A stretch of DNA of 64,000 nt from Roseburia sp. (GCA_023665185.1 JAMPEL010000002.1:1-64000), one strand, 5' to 3'; positions 42,194 to 52,084 are shown, numbered from the stretch's first letter. The notes: generated by a model not told the origin, from the sequence alone. Made by a program: numbers and translations.

Positions 42194-44331
42194 TGGGTAC
42201 GGAACGGACTGATATAGATAATATTGACATTGATAATCTGCAATTCAGAAATGCGCTCAATCTGGTGCAGTTTACCGCACAGTCTGTGTTTCTTACGGGA
42301 AAAGCAGGTACGGGAAAATCTACTTTTCTGAAATATGTGTGCAAGACGACAAAGAAGAAGTTTGTGGTGCTTGCTCCGACAGGCATTGCTGCGATTAATG
42401 CCGGAGGATGCACCATACACAGTTTCTTCAAGCTTCCTTTCCATCCTTTGGTACCTGACGACTCCCGCTATGTCGGCAACCGGTTGCGTGAGTTTCTCAA
42501 ATATAGCAAGGAACATTGCAAACTGTTGAAATCGGTTGAACTTATTATCATTGATGAGATTTCTATGGTGCGTGCTGACATTATAGACTTTGTCGACCGT
42601 ATTTTGCGTATGTATTCAGGCAATATGCGTTTGCCCTTTGGCGGCAAGCAGATGTTGCTTGTGGGTGACGTGTTCCAGTTGGAGCCGGTTGTCACCCGTG
42701 ATGAGCGTGAGATTCTGAACCGTTTTTATGATACACCTCATTTCTTTTCAGCACGTATATTCCGTGAGTTTCAGCTGGTTTCGATAGAACTGACAAAGGT
42801 GTACAGGCAGAACGATAAGGTTTTTATCGGGGTGCTCGACCGAATACGCACCAACTCCGCCACATCGGCTGATTTGCAGCTCCTCAATACTTGTGTGGTG
42901 CGGAACGAAGAGGAGAACACTGTGCATCGGGATATTACCGGAAAGGAAGGGAATGGTGCGGCTGTCGCTCCGTCTTCCGGTTCTTCTTTAGCTGATGCGG
43001 CTTCTTTTACCATCACTCTTGCCACACGAAGGGATATTGTTGAGACAATCAATCAGAAGAATCTTGCAGATATTGAGGGTGACTCAATGTTTTTCAAGGG
43101 AGATATAAAAGGTGAGTTTCCGGCAAATTCTCTGCCCACTCTGCCTGAATTGGAACTGAAAGTTGGGGCGCAGATTATTTTCATCAAGAATGATCCGGAA
43201 AAGCGGTGGGTGAACGGAACTCTCGGACAGATTGTCGGTGTGGATGAAAATGGAGATAAATTGTATGTGGTGTCAGATGATGGAAAGCATCATGATGTGG
43301 AGCGTGCCCAATGGGCAAATGTCAGATATACTTATAACGAAAAGGAGAAAAAGATTGAAGAGGAGGAACTTGGTGTGTTTACTCAATTTCCTGTGCGTCT
43401 GGCATGGGCCATCACCATACATAAAAGTCAGGGACTTACGTTCAACAGTGTGTCTGTCGATTTCACCGGAGGAGTGTTTGCAGGCGGACAGACATACGTG
43501 GCTCTAAGCCGTTGCCGCTCTCTTGACGGACTGACGCTGAAAAAGGACATAACCCGGTCTGACATATTTGTGAACAATGATGTGGTGCGCTTCTCGCAGC
43601 AGTTTAATAACCAGCAGGCTGTGGATGCCGCCCTTCGTAGCGCGTCTGCCGATATAGAGTATCACGATGCGGTTAAAGCCTTTGATGAGGGGAACTTTGA
43701 AGCGTTTCTTGTCCATTTTTTCAAGGCGATACATTCGCGCTATGATATAGAGAAACCGTACGCACGACGATATATAAGAAAGAAACTCAACATAATCAAT
43801 TCTCTCAGAGGAGAGATTACGCGGCTTCAGCATGAGCTTGTCGAAAAACAAAAGGAAATGGATGGAAGGCAGGAACTGCTCAACGGATATGCGGCTGAGT
43901 TCTTTCTGCTTGGCAAAGAATCATTGTCTGTCGGCGACTCTGCGGCGGCGATAGCGAATTTCGACAAGGCTATCTCATTGAATCCGCAATATACGGACGC
44001 TATGGTAAGCAAGGCACGGACTCTTCTTGACTGTGGCAGAAAGCGCGAGGCACTAAAGGTTTTGAACGAGGCTCTGGAGGTTTCTCCATCTCATTTTCGT
44101 GCCCTTTATACTCGTGGAAAGACATTTCTTGCTCTCAGACTTTTAGATGAGGCTTTGGCTGATCTTGATCGCGCCACGAGTCTTAAACCTAAAAATATCA
44201 GTGCGCACCAGCTCTTTGGTGATGTGTTGTCGGCAATGGGAGATGAGGATGCTGCCGCACTGCAATGGGCTATTGCCGAAAGGCTGAAAAAGGATAGGGC
44301 GCGCAAAGGACATTCTGGTACTGTAGACTGA
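42190..44331 (+). CDS. PIF1-family SF1 helicase with C-terminal TPRs
   Basis: A 713-residue ATPase closely similar to the helicase at 15417 in its motor domains. Motifs: Walker A FLTGKAGTGKST (Lys43), APTGIAAINAGGCTIHSFF, Walker B IIIDEISMVRAD, GDVFQLEP, WAITIHKSQGLTF, YVALSRCR. Instead of a HTH it carries a coiled-coil-like segment (LRGEITRLQHELVEKQKEMDGRQ-type, about 540-565) and three TPRs (about 570-700; AAIANFDKAISLNPQYTDAM, REALKVLNEALEVSPSHFRAL, DEALADLDRATSLKPKNISA). The start ATG overlaps the PBP stop codon. An insertion (about 240-275) separates motifs III and IV and is rich in Ala/Ser. Confidence 0.88.
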   Translation: MMGTERTDIDNIDIDNLQFRNALNLVQFTAQSVFLTGKAGTGKSTFLKYVCKTTKKKFVVLAPTGIAAINAGGCTIHSFFKLPFHPLVPDDSRYVGNRLREFLKYSKEHCKLLKSVELIIIDEISMVRADIIDFVDRILRMYSGNMRLPFGGKQMLLVGDVFQLEPVVTRDEREILNRFYDTPHFFSARIFREFQLVSIELTKVYRQNDKVFIGVLDRIRTNSATSADLQLLNTCVVRNEEENTVHRDITGKEGNGAAVAPSSGSSLADAASFTITLATRRDIVETINQKNLADIEGDSMFFKGDIKGEFPANSLPTLPELELKVGAQIIFIKNDPEKRWVNGTLGQIVGVDENGDKLYVVSDDGKHHDVERAQWANVRYTYNEKEKKIEEEELGVFTQFPVRLAWAITIHKSQGLTFNSVSVDFTGGVFAGGQTYVALSRCRSLDGLTLKKDITRSDIFVNNDVVRFSQQFNNQQAVDAALRSASADIEYHDAVKAFDEGNFEAFLVHFFKAIHSRYDIEKPYARRYIRKKLNIINSLRGEITRLQHELVEKQKEMDGRQELLNGYAAEFFLLGKESLSVGDSAAAIANFDKAISLNPQYTDAMVSKARTLLDCGRKREALKVLNEALEVSPSHFRALYTRGKTFLALRLLDEALADLDRATSLKPKNISAHQLFGDVLSAMGDEDAAALQWAIAERLKKDRARKGHSGTVD

Positions 44332-44418
44332 GTTTCCGGCTGTTCTTTTTCTTGAAAAATGTATGGACTGATATTATTTTGCGGATATGCTTGAGATAAA
44401 GGTATATATGAGTAAAAA

Positions 44419-44458
44419 CAAAAGGTCTGCTGATTCGCAATAGTCAGCAGGCCTTTTG
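44419..44458. terminator. Bidirectional terminator between convergent helicase genes
   Basis: Fifteen-base stem CAAAAGGTCTGCTGA (44419-44433) with 44444-44458, one G-T pair, 10-nt loop, with A-run before and T-run within the end. Confidence 0.8.
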
Positions 44459-44480
44459 ACATGGATATTTGTTTTCCTGT

Positions 44481-46442
44481 TTAGTTTTCAGTCAGTGAAT
44501 CGATATACTCTTTCAGCTTTTTGTAGAAATGATGGTGGCTCAATGTTTGCGAGTTGCCTATGACAATAAGTTTCATGCGTGCTCTTGTCATTGCCACATT
44601 CATTCTGCGCAAATCGTTGAGGAAACCAATCTGTCCCTCTTCGTTGGAACGCACAAGGCTTATGAGAATAATGTCGCGTTCTTGTCCTTGAAATCCATCC
44701 ACTGTGTTGATGGATATGTTTTCGCGCAAGGGTTTCAGGAAATCATTCTTTCTTACAAGGTTGCGCAAATACTGTGTCTGTATTTTATATGGACTGATTA
44801 TTCCCACATCCAGCCTTTCGTCTATGAAACGCTGCCTTCCTATCTTTTCTATATATTCTTCAAGCACTTTTATTGTCAGTTCCGCTTCCTGCTTGTTTAT
44901 TCTGCCGTGGTTCTCTCCCACAAACTGTTCTTGAAAAATATAATCTTCTTTTGAGATAGATAGGTCAGATGTATTTCCTGTCGCAGGTTCTTCCGTTGTT
45001 GTCTTTTGACTTTCCTCATACAGCTTCTGGATGTTCTCATTCGACGTGTCTACCCACATCATAGGGGTGTCAAAATCAAGAATACTTCTGTTTTTTACTT
45101 CAGCGGACGATTCAACCATTCCGTGGTAGAACCAGTCGGAAGAAAAGCGCATGATAGCCTCATTCATGCGGTACTGTATTTTTAGTAGCGTCACAGTGTC
45201 CGGCTGATTGCAGGCAATACGCTCCATCAGTGTTTTTCCCAGTCCGTGTCTCAGAGCCTCGTAGCATTTCACTGTCGGTGGGAGCTGCTGATGATCGCCA
45301 GCAAGGATTACTCTGTCCGCGCGCCGTATGGCAACCCAGCATGCGGCCTCAAGTGCCTGGGCCGCCTCGTCTATGAACAATGTGGAGAACCTGTGCCCTA
45401 CAAGTATCTTGTTTGCTGCGCCGACGAGCGTACATGCCACAACCCGTGCCTCGTCGAACAGTGCATGCTTGATGCGTATTTCAATTTCAGAGGCGCGGTC
45501 GCGCAACCGGCTTATTTTCTGATGTGATTTGTCACCGCTGTTTTTCTTGGAGCGTATCTCGCGTATCGTTCTGCGTATGTTCCATAGTTCGGGATAATCA
45601 GGATGGCTCTCGAACTTGCGCTCGTATGTGAAAGACAACATCTTGTCGTTCACTCTTGTCGGATTGCCTATGCGCAATACGGGAATACCCCTGTCTACAA
45701 GCTTCTCGCTAATCCAGTCGACAGCTGTGTTGCTTTGTGCGCATACCATTACTTGGGTCTCTCTGCGCAGTGTCTCATAAATTGCTTCCACAAGTGTCGT
45801 TGTCTTGCCCGTTCCCGGAGGGCCGTGTACAATGGCTACATCCTTTGCCCACAACACTTCATTGACGGCCTTTTCCTGAGTCTTGTTAAGCCACGGCATA
45901 CCAATAGGGTAAAATGTATATTTCTGCGGTTGCGACAGTCCTGCAAACATATCCCGTAAGTCTTCAAGTCTGTTTTTCTTTGCCTTGATAACCTCTTCCA
46001 GTGCATTGAACATGATTTTGAAACTTGTCTCATCAAAATACAATTGTACTCCAAGTTGTTTGGCTTTCTGCAATTCTGTCAGCATATGCACGTCAGGTAT
46101 GCTGACCACCATTTTTGTCTCGTCTGCATAGCTTACACGGCATGTCTGTTCAAAATAGTACAACTTTCCCTCATCGGTGATATTGAAAAAGGATATGGGA
46201 CGGTCATATTCAAAATGGTGCTCAATGTCGTTTGGCTCAGTCTGGATGATTTCCACGACAAACTGATTCAGTGAATTGTAGTAACTTCTTCCCGCCTCGA
46301 CAGGATACCAGCATATACCCCGGTTTATTTTGCGGTGTATTCCCATTCTTTCCGTTTGTCGCTGAAATTCCTCTTTCTGCGCTTCGTATTCTAATTTGAG
46401 AAGTTCTTTTTGTTTTTGTACTGGTAATATGGAGTTTTGCAT
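44481..46442 (-). CDS. UPF1/IGHMBP2-like SF1 helicase
   Basis: An AAA_11/AAA_12-type helicase of about 653 residues. An N-terminal beta-rich domain (about 40-130) precedes motif I VHGPPGTGKTTTLVEAI, motif Ia CAQSNTAVDWISEKL, motif II FIDEAAQALE, motif III LAGDHQQLPPTV, motif IV QYRMNEAIM, motif V VDGFQGQERDIILISLVRSN and motif VI RRMNVAMTRARMKLI. A helical segment rich in Arg/Lys (REIRSKKNSGDKSHQKISRLRDR) is inserted after motif Ib. This is the IGHMBP2/SMUBP2 branch, acting on RNA or DNA 5'-3'. The ATG at 46442 (MQNSILPVQKQKE) is preferred over GTG 46448. Convergent with the PIF1-TPR gene. Confidence 0.9.
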   Translation of the reverse strand: MQNSILPVQKQKELLKLEYEAQKEEFQRQTERMGIHRKINRGICWYPVEAGRSYYNSLNQFVVEIIQTEPNDIEHHFEYDRPISFFNITDEGKLYYFEQTCRVSYADETKMVVSIPDVHMLTELQKAKQLGVQLYFDETSFKIMFNALEEVIKAKKNRLEDLRDMFAGLSQPQKYTFYPIGMPWLNKTQEKAVNEVLWAKDVAIVHGPPGTGKTTTLVEAIYETLRRETQVMVCAQSNTAVDWISEKLVDRGIPVLRIGNPTRVNDKMLSFTYERKFESHPDYPELWNIRRTIREIRSKKNSGDKSHQKISRLRDRASEIEIRIKHALFDEARVVACTLVGAANKILVGHRFSTLFIDEAAQALEAACWVAIRRADRVILAGDHQQLPPTVKCYEALRHGLGKTLMERIACNQPDTVTLLKIQYRMNEAIMRFSSDWFYHGMVESSAEVKNRSILDFDTPMMWVDTSNENIQKLYEESQKTTTEEPATGNTSDLSISKEDYIFQEQFVGENHGRINKQEAELTIKVLEEYIEKIGRQRFIDERLDVGIISPYKIQTQYLRNLVRKNDFLKPLRENISINTVDGFQGQERDIILISLVRSNEEGQIGFLNDLRRMNVAMTRARMKLIVIGNSQTLSHHHFYKKLKEYIDSLTEN

Positions 46443-46522
46443 AAACACCTTTTTAAGCGGCAGTGAGAACGTTTGAATGTTGGTAGGGCGAAATCCAAAC
46501 CCATTTTCACCGCCTTGTCTTG

Positions 46523-48763
46523 TTAAATTCCGAGTTCGCCCATGCGTATGGCGTCATACATCCTTGTCATTTTCTTGATATTGAAATGCGGGTTGTTGTT
46601 CAGTGGGACAGTTTTCCAGAAGAGGTTGCTGTATCCGGCTTCGTCATGATTTTGTTGCATATAGCTTTTATATGAAGTCCGGTACATTCTGTATGCTTCT
46701 TCTGTGCGTCCTTGCGCATAAATCGTATGTGCGAGGTCTATTCTGTTTTGCACTTCTTCCGGTTCTTCGTCCACTGCCTGCATAAGCAATTCTTCTGCTT
46801 TTTTCAAATCGTTTCCTGTCATAAACAGTATTTTTGCATGAATCTTCCTGCACTTTGCAGACTTGTCATCCAAATAATACAGTTTGTATGTTGTAGGCAG
46901 AGCCTCCTCAAAATGCTCTGTGGAAATAAGCATTTCCACTTTCTTAGTCAGCAGTTTTATATTGTCAGGGTCGTTCTTTAGTAGAAAATCATAGCATTTT
47001 GATGCCGTCTTATACTCTCTGAGCATGGATGCCACATAGGCAAGATGGGTCAATGTCCATTTCGATTCCGGCTGCAATTCGTCAGCCGTCATGTAGCTCT
47101 CGTATGCTTCGGCATATTTTCCCTGTTTTTGCTGGCAAAATCCGAGCTTCTGCCATATATCCGTATCCGTTTCCCTTTTCTGAGGAATGAACGATTTGAA
47201 AAGTTTTTCCGCCTCGTCGTAAAATTCTTTTCTCATGAAAAACTCAGCTAAAGCCAGTTTTTCGTCCATGAACTCATTCATGAACGAGAGGCTGACAGAC
47301 GTCAGTGGGGTGAAAGCTCTGCTCTTGTCCGCAAAAGGATTCCTGAATTGGATATGGAATGGAAACACATTGAAAAACCTGTATAGGTCATAAATGTATC
47401 TGCGGCTTATGTCGGAATTTCTCTCTTTGTGCTTCTGGTTGTTTTCTATGACACTGTTTATGTCCTCTCCCGGTGGCAGTTGCTCGGCTATTTGTTGGGA
47501 CAGCATATCCTGTCCGAAAGAACCGATGGTGTTCAGCATGAAGCAAAAAGAATATTTGTCACTATTGCAGAATGGCGATTTGTCGAGAATGACCCGTATG
47601 AGTGTACCCGCACTTCCCTCCAGAAGTTTCTCTGTTTGTCTGATAGAAGGGTGATTCGTGTAAAACGGATAGAACCAGTGCGCAATTTGCTGGAAGAAAG
47701 GATACGATTTCATGTGGCTGAATGTGCTCATGTACACGTCAGCCCCTTCATTCTGCAAGTCTGCCATTTCCTGCATTTTGCGGAATGCCTTGTCGTCCTC
47801 TTTCTTGCTGTACCATTCCGGATTCTCTCCGTTCTTTGTCAGTTCTGGGTCAATGACCTGAATGCCATAGTCGGTACGTTTGAAATCCTTGCTTTTCAGT
47901 AAGGCAGGCATTATGTCATCTCTCATCTTGTGGCTTATGCTTTCCGTTTTGTAGCAGAATTGCAACTGCGTATGTACCGTGTACAGTTCCTTGACAAAAC
48001 GTGCGTCTTCTTTATAGAAAGACAGTCTGGTAGCTATTTCAGGAAAAGCATGGAATCGTCTTTCATGCTGCCGTGTCGCCAAAACGATGCCCACGAGGGC
48101 GCGCTGGCTTATTTCGGAATTGAGGTTGAGATAGGCGTCAAGCAGGAATTGCAGCTTGTAGAAGTCGAACATCTCGTGCAGCGACAAGGTGGCGGCACTT
48201 ACGAGTATGGCAATGTCATTGACGTGTATCACCTCGGAATGGAGTATGCTTACAGCTGTCTCATATTCGCTTTTGCGCCATATATCGCTTGTCCACACCT
48301 GATTGAACATGCGCAGGAGAGTTTCCTCATGCTGGTCTGACACTTCCTCCATGTCATGCCGAAATATGGAATCCCTCATGTTGCCCTTTTGTTTTTGCAG
48401 GCGTGTCATCTTCTCACAGAGAGTTTCAAGTGCAAGCTGTATGTTGTCCAAAGACGAATCCTCTTTGAGTGCCTTGTATGTGGCTACATATCTATGCTCC
48501 GGATGCGCGGCCAGACGTTCGATGCGTTTCGTGCGGTCATACAAAATATATGTTTGCCGTATCAATGAGTTGTACAGACTGTCACCGTTTGGGTCTTCAA
48601 TTCCCAGTACGGTAAACCGCAGCATTGTTTCATGAGTGTTCCTTATCGTGTCCAACTCTTCTTTAAGTTCCCAGTTCCCGGTTTTGTCAATATGGCTTTT
48701 TAGCGGGGCATATACGTCAACAAGGTTTCGGTTGTACAGATATTCCTCTATGTGAGTATTCAT
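46523..48763 (-). CDS. TPR-repeat protein, coupled to a solute-binding lipoprotein gene
   Basis: A 746-residue cytoplasmic protein, helical throughout, with no signal peptide. The first 450 residues have no recognised domain. The C-terminal part holds TPR-like repeats (about 515-690; EKLFKSFIPQ, DIWQKLGFCQQKQGKYAEAYESY, YKTASKCYDFLLKNDPDNIKL, KKAEELLMQAVDEEPEEVQN, RTEEAYRMYRTSYK). Such repeats mediate protein-protein contact. The gene begins 12 bp after the stop of the lipoprotein gene, which implies one transcript. Function unknown. Confidence 0.75.
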   Translation of the reverse strand: MNTHIEEYLYNRNLVDVYAPLKSHIDKTGNWELKEELDTIRNTHETMLRFTVLGIEDPNGDSLYNSLIRQTYILYDRTKRIERLAAHPEHRYVATYKALKEDSSLDNIQLALETLCEKMTRLQKQKGNMRDSIFRHDMEEVSDQHEETLLRMFNQVWTSDIWRKSEYETAVSILHSEVIHVNDIAILVSAATLSLHEMFDFYKLQFLLDAYLNLNSEISQRALVGIVLATRQHERRFHAFPEIATRLSFYKEDARFVKELYTVHTQLQFCYKTESISHKMRDDIMPALLKSKDFKRTDYGIQVIDPELTKNGENPEWYSKKEDDKAFRKMQEMADLQNEGADVYMSTFSHMKSYPFFQQIAHWFYPFYTNHPSIRQTEKLLEGSAGTLIRVILDKSPFCNSDKYSFCFMLNTIGSFGQDMLSQQIAEQLPPGEDINSVIENNQKHKERNSDISRRYIYDLYRFFNVFPFHIQFRNPFADKSRAFTPLTSVSLSFMNEFMDEKLALAEFFMRKEFYDEAEKLFKSFIPQKRETDTDIWQKLGFCQQKQGKYAEAYESYMTADELQPESKWTLTHLAYVASMLREYKTASKCYDFLLKNDPDNIKLLTKKVEMLISTEHFEEALPTTYKLYYLDDKSAKCRKIHAKILFMTGNDLKKAEELLMQAVDEEPEEVQNRIDLAHTIYAQGRTEEAYRMYRTSYKSYMQQNHDEAGYSNLFWKTVPLNNNPHFNIKKMTRMYDAIRMGELGI

Positions 48764-48775
48764 AATGACTGTTTG

Positions 48776-49804
48776 TTATTGGTTCTTTTTGTTTTGAAGT
48801 GGTTTGCCGACAGGCTTGCTGTCAATAAAGGTCGTGTCTACAATGTCTGTGTATTTGACTTCTTTTTTCAGCAATGAACGTCCTTTTGCCCATTCTACCA
48901 CTTCTTTGAAAACTGTCTCATCAGGAATCGATGCTGTTTTCTGAGGCAAGATGATGTTGATGGAGTCGTGCAGCGTGATTCCTGAAGGGATATATGATAT
49001 TAATCTCACTGCATTTGTGGCACTCGCGCCTTTTTTGTCCGTGTCTGCATTCTCTTTTGTCATGTTGGCAATCCGCTCTATTGCGCTGTCGTATGCTTTT
49101 GTCAGCATTTTAATCTGTTCGCCTTTTGTCGTGATGGCATTTTCCCTGAAAACGACAGCCGACAAGTTCAGTTTTGTTTTTTCGGCATCAGTTATCTTGA
49201 CCGCTCCTTTAGTCATACATGCCGATGCGTATGGCTCCGGCAGAAGTGCGCCGTCATACTGGTTTTGGTCAAGCATCTTGGCGCGCAGCTTTATGTCATT
49301 GATTTGTGGCTTGTTCAATTCTTCCGAACCCATGTTTGCCGCTTCAAGAATCTTGTCAGTAGTCAAGTCGAGTGCCGAGTTGCGTGTGATGGCGAAAATC
49401 TTTTCTTTGATGCTGCTCACTCTCTTTATTCTCGCATTCTTGGCAGCCAGCATATATACGTTCAGTTCCGTACCCATGACTGCTTTCACGGAGTCGCCTT
49501 TTGAACGCATGACCACAGCTTTCACCATGTCGCTGACCATTCCGTCGATGCTGCCTCCTATGAATGCCGTATCGCAATCGGCGGCGGCATTGAACGTGAC
49601 GAGTTGTATGTGGAGTCCGAGCGAGTCAAATATGCCGCATTGGTCTGCCATGTAGAATGGCAGGCAGTCTGTTGTGGGCAATACGGCAATACGCAAGACG
49701 GTTGAGTCGGACTGGGAGTCCGAGTTATGGTTATTGCCATTTCTGTCACAGCATACGAATAAGGTGGACATGGCTGTGATAAGTAGTGGGATAATTCTGT
49801 TCAT
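48776..49804 (-). CDS. Orphan SsuA/THI5-like solute-binding lipoprotein
   Basis: A 342-residue lipoprotein (MNRIIPLLITAMSTLFVCC, lipidated Cys about 18). The body resembles NMT1/SsuA periplasmic binding proteins: LRIAVLPTTDCLPFYMADQCGIFDSLGLHIQLV at the start of lobe 1, DTAFIGGSIDGMVSDM, and QNQYDGALLPEPYASACMTKGA in lobe 2. No permease or ATPase gene is adjacent. Downstream is only the TPR gene. Such proteins normally feed ABC importers for pyrimidines, sulfonates or metabolite precursors; here the ligand and partner are unknown. Confidence 0.7.
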   Translation of the reverse strand: MNRIIPLLITAMSTLFVCCDRNGNNHNSDSQSDSTVLRIAVLPTTDCLPFYMADQCGIFDSLGLHIQLVTFNAAADCDTAFIGGSIDGMVSDMVKAVVMRSKGDSVKAVMGTELNVYMLAAKNARIKRVSSIKEKIFAITRNSALDLTTDKILEAANMGSEELNKPQINDIKLRAKMLDQNQYDGALLPEPYASACMTKGAVKITDAEKTKLNLSAVVFRENAITTKGEQIKMLTKAYDSAIERIANMTKENADTDKKGASATNAVRLISYIPSGITLHDSINIILPQKTASIPDETVFKEVVEWAKGRSLLKKEVKYTDIVDTTFIDSKPVGKPLQNKKNQ

Positions 49805-49883
49805 GCGCTATGAAAACAAGAATGCGTTAAGTGTAAGTGATTAGTGCTAAAGTGATAAGTGGCGGCTGCATTACATTATAAAC

Positions 49884-49926
49884 AAGGGGACAACTTGTTT
49901 CACTGACGGATGCAAGTTGTCCCTTT
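49884..49926 (-). terminator. pgk terminator
   Basis: Stem GGGACAACTTG with CAAGTTGTCCC (11 bp, arms 49887-49897 and 49913-49923) around a 15-nt loop, 45 bp downstream of the pgk stop. T-rich tail on the minus strand (CTTGTTTATAAT). Confidence 0.75.
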
Positions 49927-49971
49927 TATTAACAGGCTATATATTTAGTATGTGCCGTGATTTCGTTGCTA

Positions 49972-51222
49972 TTATGCTTCCTCGATAGCTGCCACACCCG
50001 GAAGAATCTTTCCTTCGATAGCCTCAAGAAGCGCGCCACCACCTGTAGAGATGTAAGAAACCTTGTCAGCCATGCCGAACTTGTTGATACATGCTACAGA
50101 GTCACCGCCACCGATGAGTGAGAATGCACCGTTTGCAGTAGCCTCGCAGATAGCCTCTGCGATAGCCAATGAACCACCTGTGAAGTTGTCGAACTCGAAT
50201 ACTCCGGCAGGACCGTTCCAAAGGATTGTCTTTGCGTCCTTGATAGCAGCCTTGAACTTTTCGCGAGTCTCAGGACCAGCGTCAAGACCTTCCCAGCCTT
50301 CAGGTATAGCGTTTGAAGGGCAAACCTGAGTGTTTGCGTCGTTTGAGAATGCGTCAGCAACCACTGAGTCGGTGCCGAGAACAAGGTTCACACCGTTCTT
50401 CTTTGCCTGCTCGATTACGTTCAGAGCTACGTCAAGCTTGTCTTCCTCGCAGATAGAGTTACCGACGTTACCGCCCTGAGCCTTAGCAAATGTATAAGTC
50501 ATACCACCGCAAAGGATGAGGTTGTCCACCTTTGTGAGGAGGTTCTCGATGATACCGATTTTTGTAGAAACCTTTGAGCCGCCCATGATAGCTGTGAACG
50601 GACGCTTGATGTCGCTGAGGATAGCGTTTACAGCATTCACCTCTTTCTCCATAAGAAGACCGAGCATCTTGTTGTTTGCGTCGAAAGAGTCAGCGATGAC
50701 AGCTGTAGAAGCGTGCTTGCGGTGAGCAGTTCCGAATGCGTCGTTGATGTAGCAGTCAGCGTATGAAGCAAGAACTTCAGCGAATGCCTTCTGCGACTTC
50801 TTCATTGCCTTCTTAGCCTCGTCGTATGCAGGGTCTGCCTTATCAATGCCTACAGGCTTGCCTTCCTCTTCCGGATAGAAACGGAGGTTCTCAAGGAGAA
50901 GCACCTCGCCCGGCTGCAATGCGGCAGCCTCAGCCTGAGCCTTCTGGCAGTCGTTTACGAATTTAACAGCCACACCGAGTTTTTCTGATACAGCGTCAAC
51001 AATCTGTCCAAGAGACATCTTAGGGTTTACCTTGCCTTTTGGCTTGCCCATGTGTGACATGATGATAAGGCTTCCGCCTTCGTCAAGCACTTTCTTCAAA
51101 GTTGGGAGGGCACCACGGATACGAGTGTCGTCTGTAATCTTTCCATTCTCATCAAGTGGTACGTTGAAGTCTACGCGCACGATTGCCTTTTTGCCGGCAA
51201 ATTTGTAGTCATTGATATTCAT
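49972..51222 (-). CDS. pgk: Phosphoglycerate kinase
   Basis: A 416-residue glycolytic enzyme that moves the phosphate of 1,3-bisphosphoglycerate to ADP. Signatures: [17 protein letters not shown] near the N-terminus (Arg and Asp of the 3PG site), [55 protein letters not shown], and the C-terminal nucleotide loop [13 protein letters not shown] followed by [15 protein letters not shown]. The gene has a tight, repetitive codon choice (for example GAC, AAC and GTT favoured), as expected for a highly expressed gene. Monocistronic with its own promoter and terminator. Confidence 0.97.
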   Translation of the reverse strand: MNINDYKFAGKKAIVRVDFNVPLDENGKITDDTRIRGALPTLKKVLDEGGSLIIMSHMGKPKGKVNPKMSLGQIVDAVSEKLGVAVKFVNDCQKAQAEAAALQPGEVLLLENLRFYPEEEGKPVGIDKADPAYDEAKKAMKKSQKAFAEVLASYADCYINDAFGTAHRKHASTAVIADSFDANNKMLGLLMEKEVNAVNAILSDIKRPFTAIMGGSKVSTKIGIIENLLTKVDNLILCGGMTYTFAKAQGGNVGNSICEEDKLDVALNVIEQAKKNGVNLVLGTDSVVADAFSNDANTQVCPSNAIPEGWEGLDAGPETREKFKAAIKDAKTILWNGPAGVFEFDNFTGGSLAIAEAICEATANGAFSLIGGGDSVACINKFGMADKVSYISTGGGALLEAIEGKILPGVAAIEEA

Positions 51223-51279
51223 AATTCTTTATTTTTTAATAATGTGTATTACTATTTTTCTAATACGATTAATTACATG

Positions 51280-51287
51280 CAAAGATA
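51280..51287 (-). promoter_or_regulatory. pgk promoter -7 box (TATCTTTG)
   Basis: Exact TAnnTTTG match on the minus strand, giving a leader of about 50 nt. Confidence 0.6.
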
Positions 51288-51465
51288 GAATTTTTTTAGG
51301 TAAGCGGCAATAGTTTTCTCTCTTTTTCTTTTGGCGGACAGAGCTATGGGATATTCATTTCTGTCTGTTGGTATTTTTATGCTTGTTCTGTTATGGTAAT
51401 TTCGTGTGTTTCGCTGCTTGACATATCCAGTCTGTTTTTTTCAAATGGATGTGTCGAAAGATAAT
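51288..51465. other. Non-coding stretch between pgk promoter and copy D
   Basis: No gene seen; T-rich on the plus strand. Confidence 0.3.
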
Positions 51466-52084
51466 TGACATTATGTCAGTTGGCAGAGAATTTTGATTTT
51501 AACAATTCGGGCATTCGTTTATGGCTTGAAATGCGTGCGGAGTCGCTTTGCTTTTGCTAAGTGCCAGATAATCAGGTAGATGCTATTTTACCTAAAAGGA
51601 CATGGTTTTAGCTTAAAAACCGAGGGGTTAGATCAAAATAGGAAGTGTTGATAATCAGGTAGTTATGAAATTTTGTGCTCAAAATCGTCTTTTTTCGGTT
51701 TCAAAATCCATTTTTGTTTTTCGGAGCATGGAAAAATTGATTTCCTTCTTTTTGAGGAGGCAATCTTGAAAAACACCCGATTTTGGCCTGAAAAACGGAC
51801 GTTTCAAAACTCGTTCACCTTGAAAATAAATTTTGTTCACCTTGAAAAAAATATTGGTGCGCCTTGCAAAAAAATTTTCAGCACCTTATAATTTAGACTT
51901 TTGTTGGGCTTTTGGGGAGAAAAGGCATGTTTGGGACTGAGTTTGTATATCTTTTAGTCGCTCGAATTGTTCTTTTTGTCTCCTTGATTTTCGGGGTTCA
52001 AAACCCTCCGTAGAATCGCGTTTTTGCAACCTCGGCGGAGTTCGGTTCATTTTGAGCCGATTCTACGAGGGTCGGATTTTAACA
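51466..52084 (+). repeat. Interspersed 620-bp intergenic element, copy D
   Basis: Plus-strand copy. Palindrome TGACATTATGTCA (51466-51478), ATTTTAACA at 51496-51504 and 52076-52084 (580 bp apart), TGATAATCAG at 51649-51658. CTTG or CTTA of the array is at 51819, 51841, 51863 and 51885. The terminal hairpin (GTAGAATCG / CGATTCTAC) is near 52010-52067. Lies between divergent pgk and fucosidase genes, next to a transposase remnant. Confidence 0.85.
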
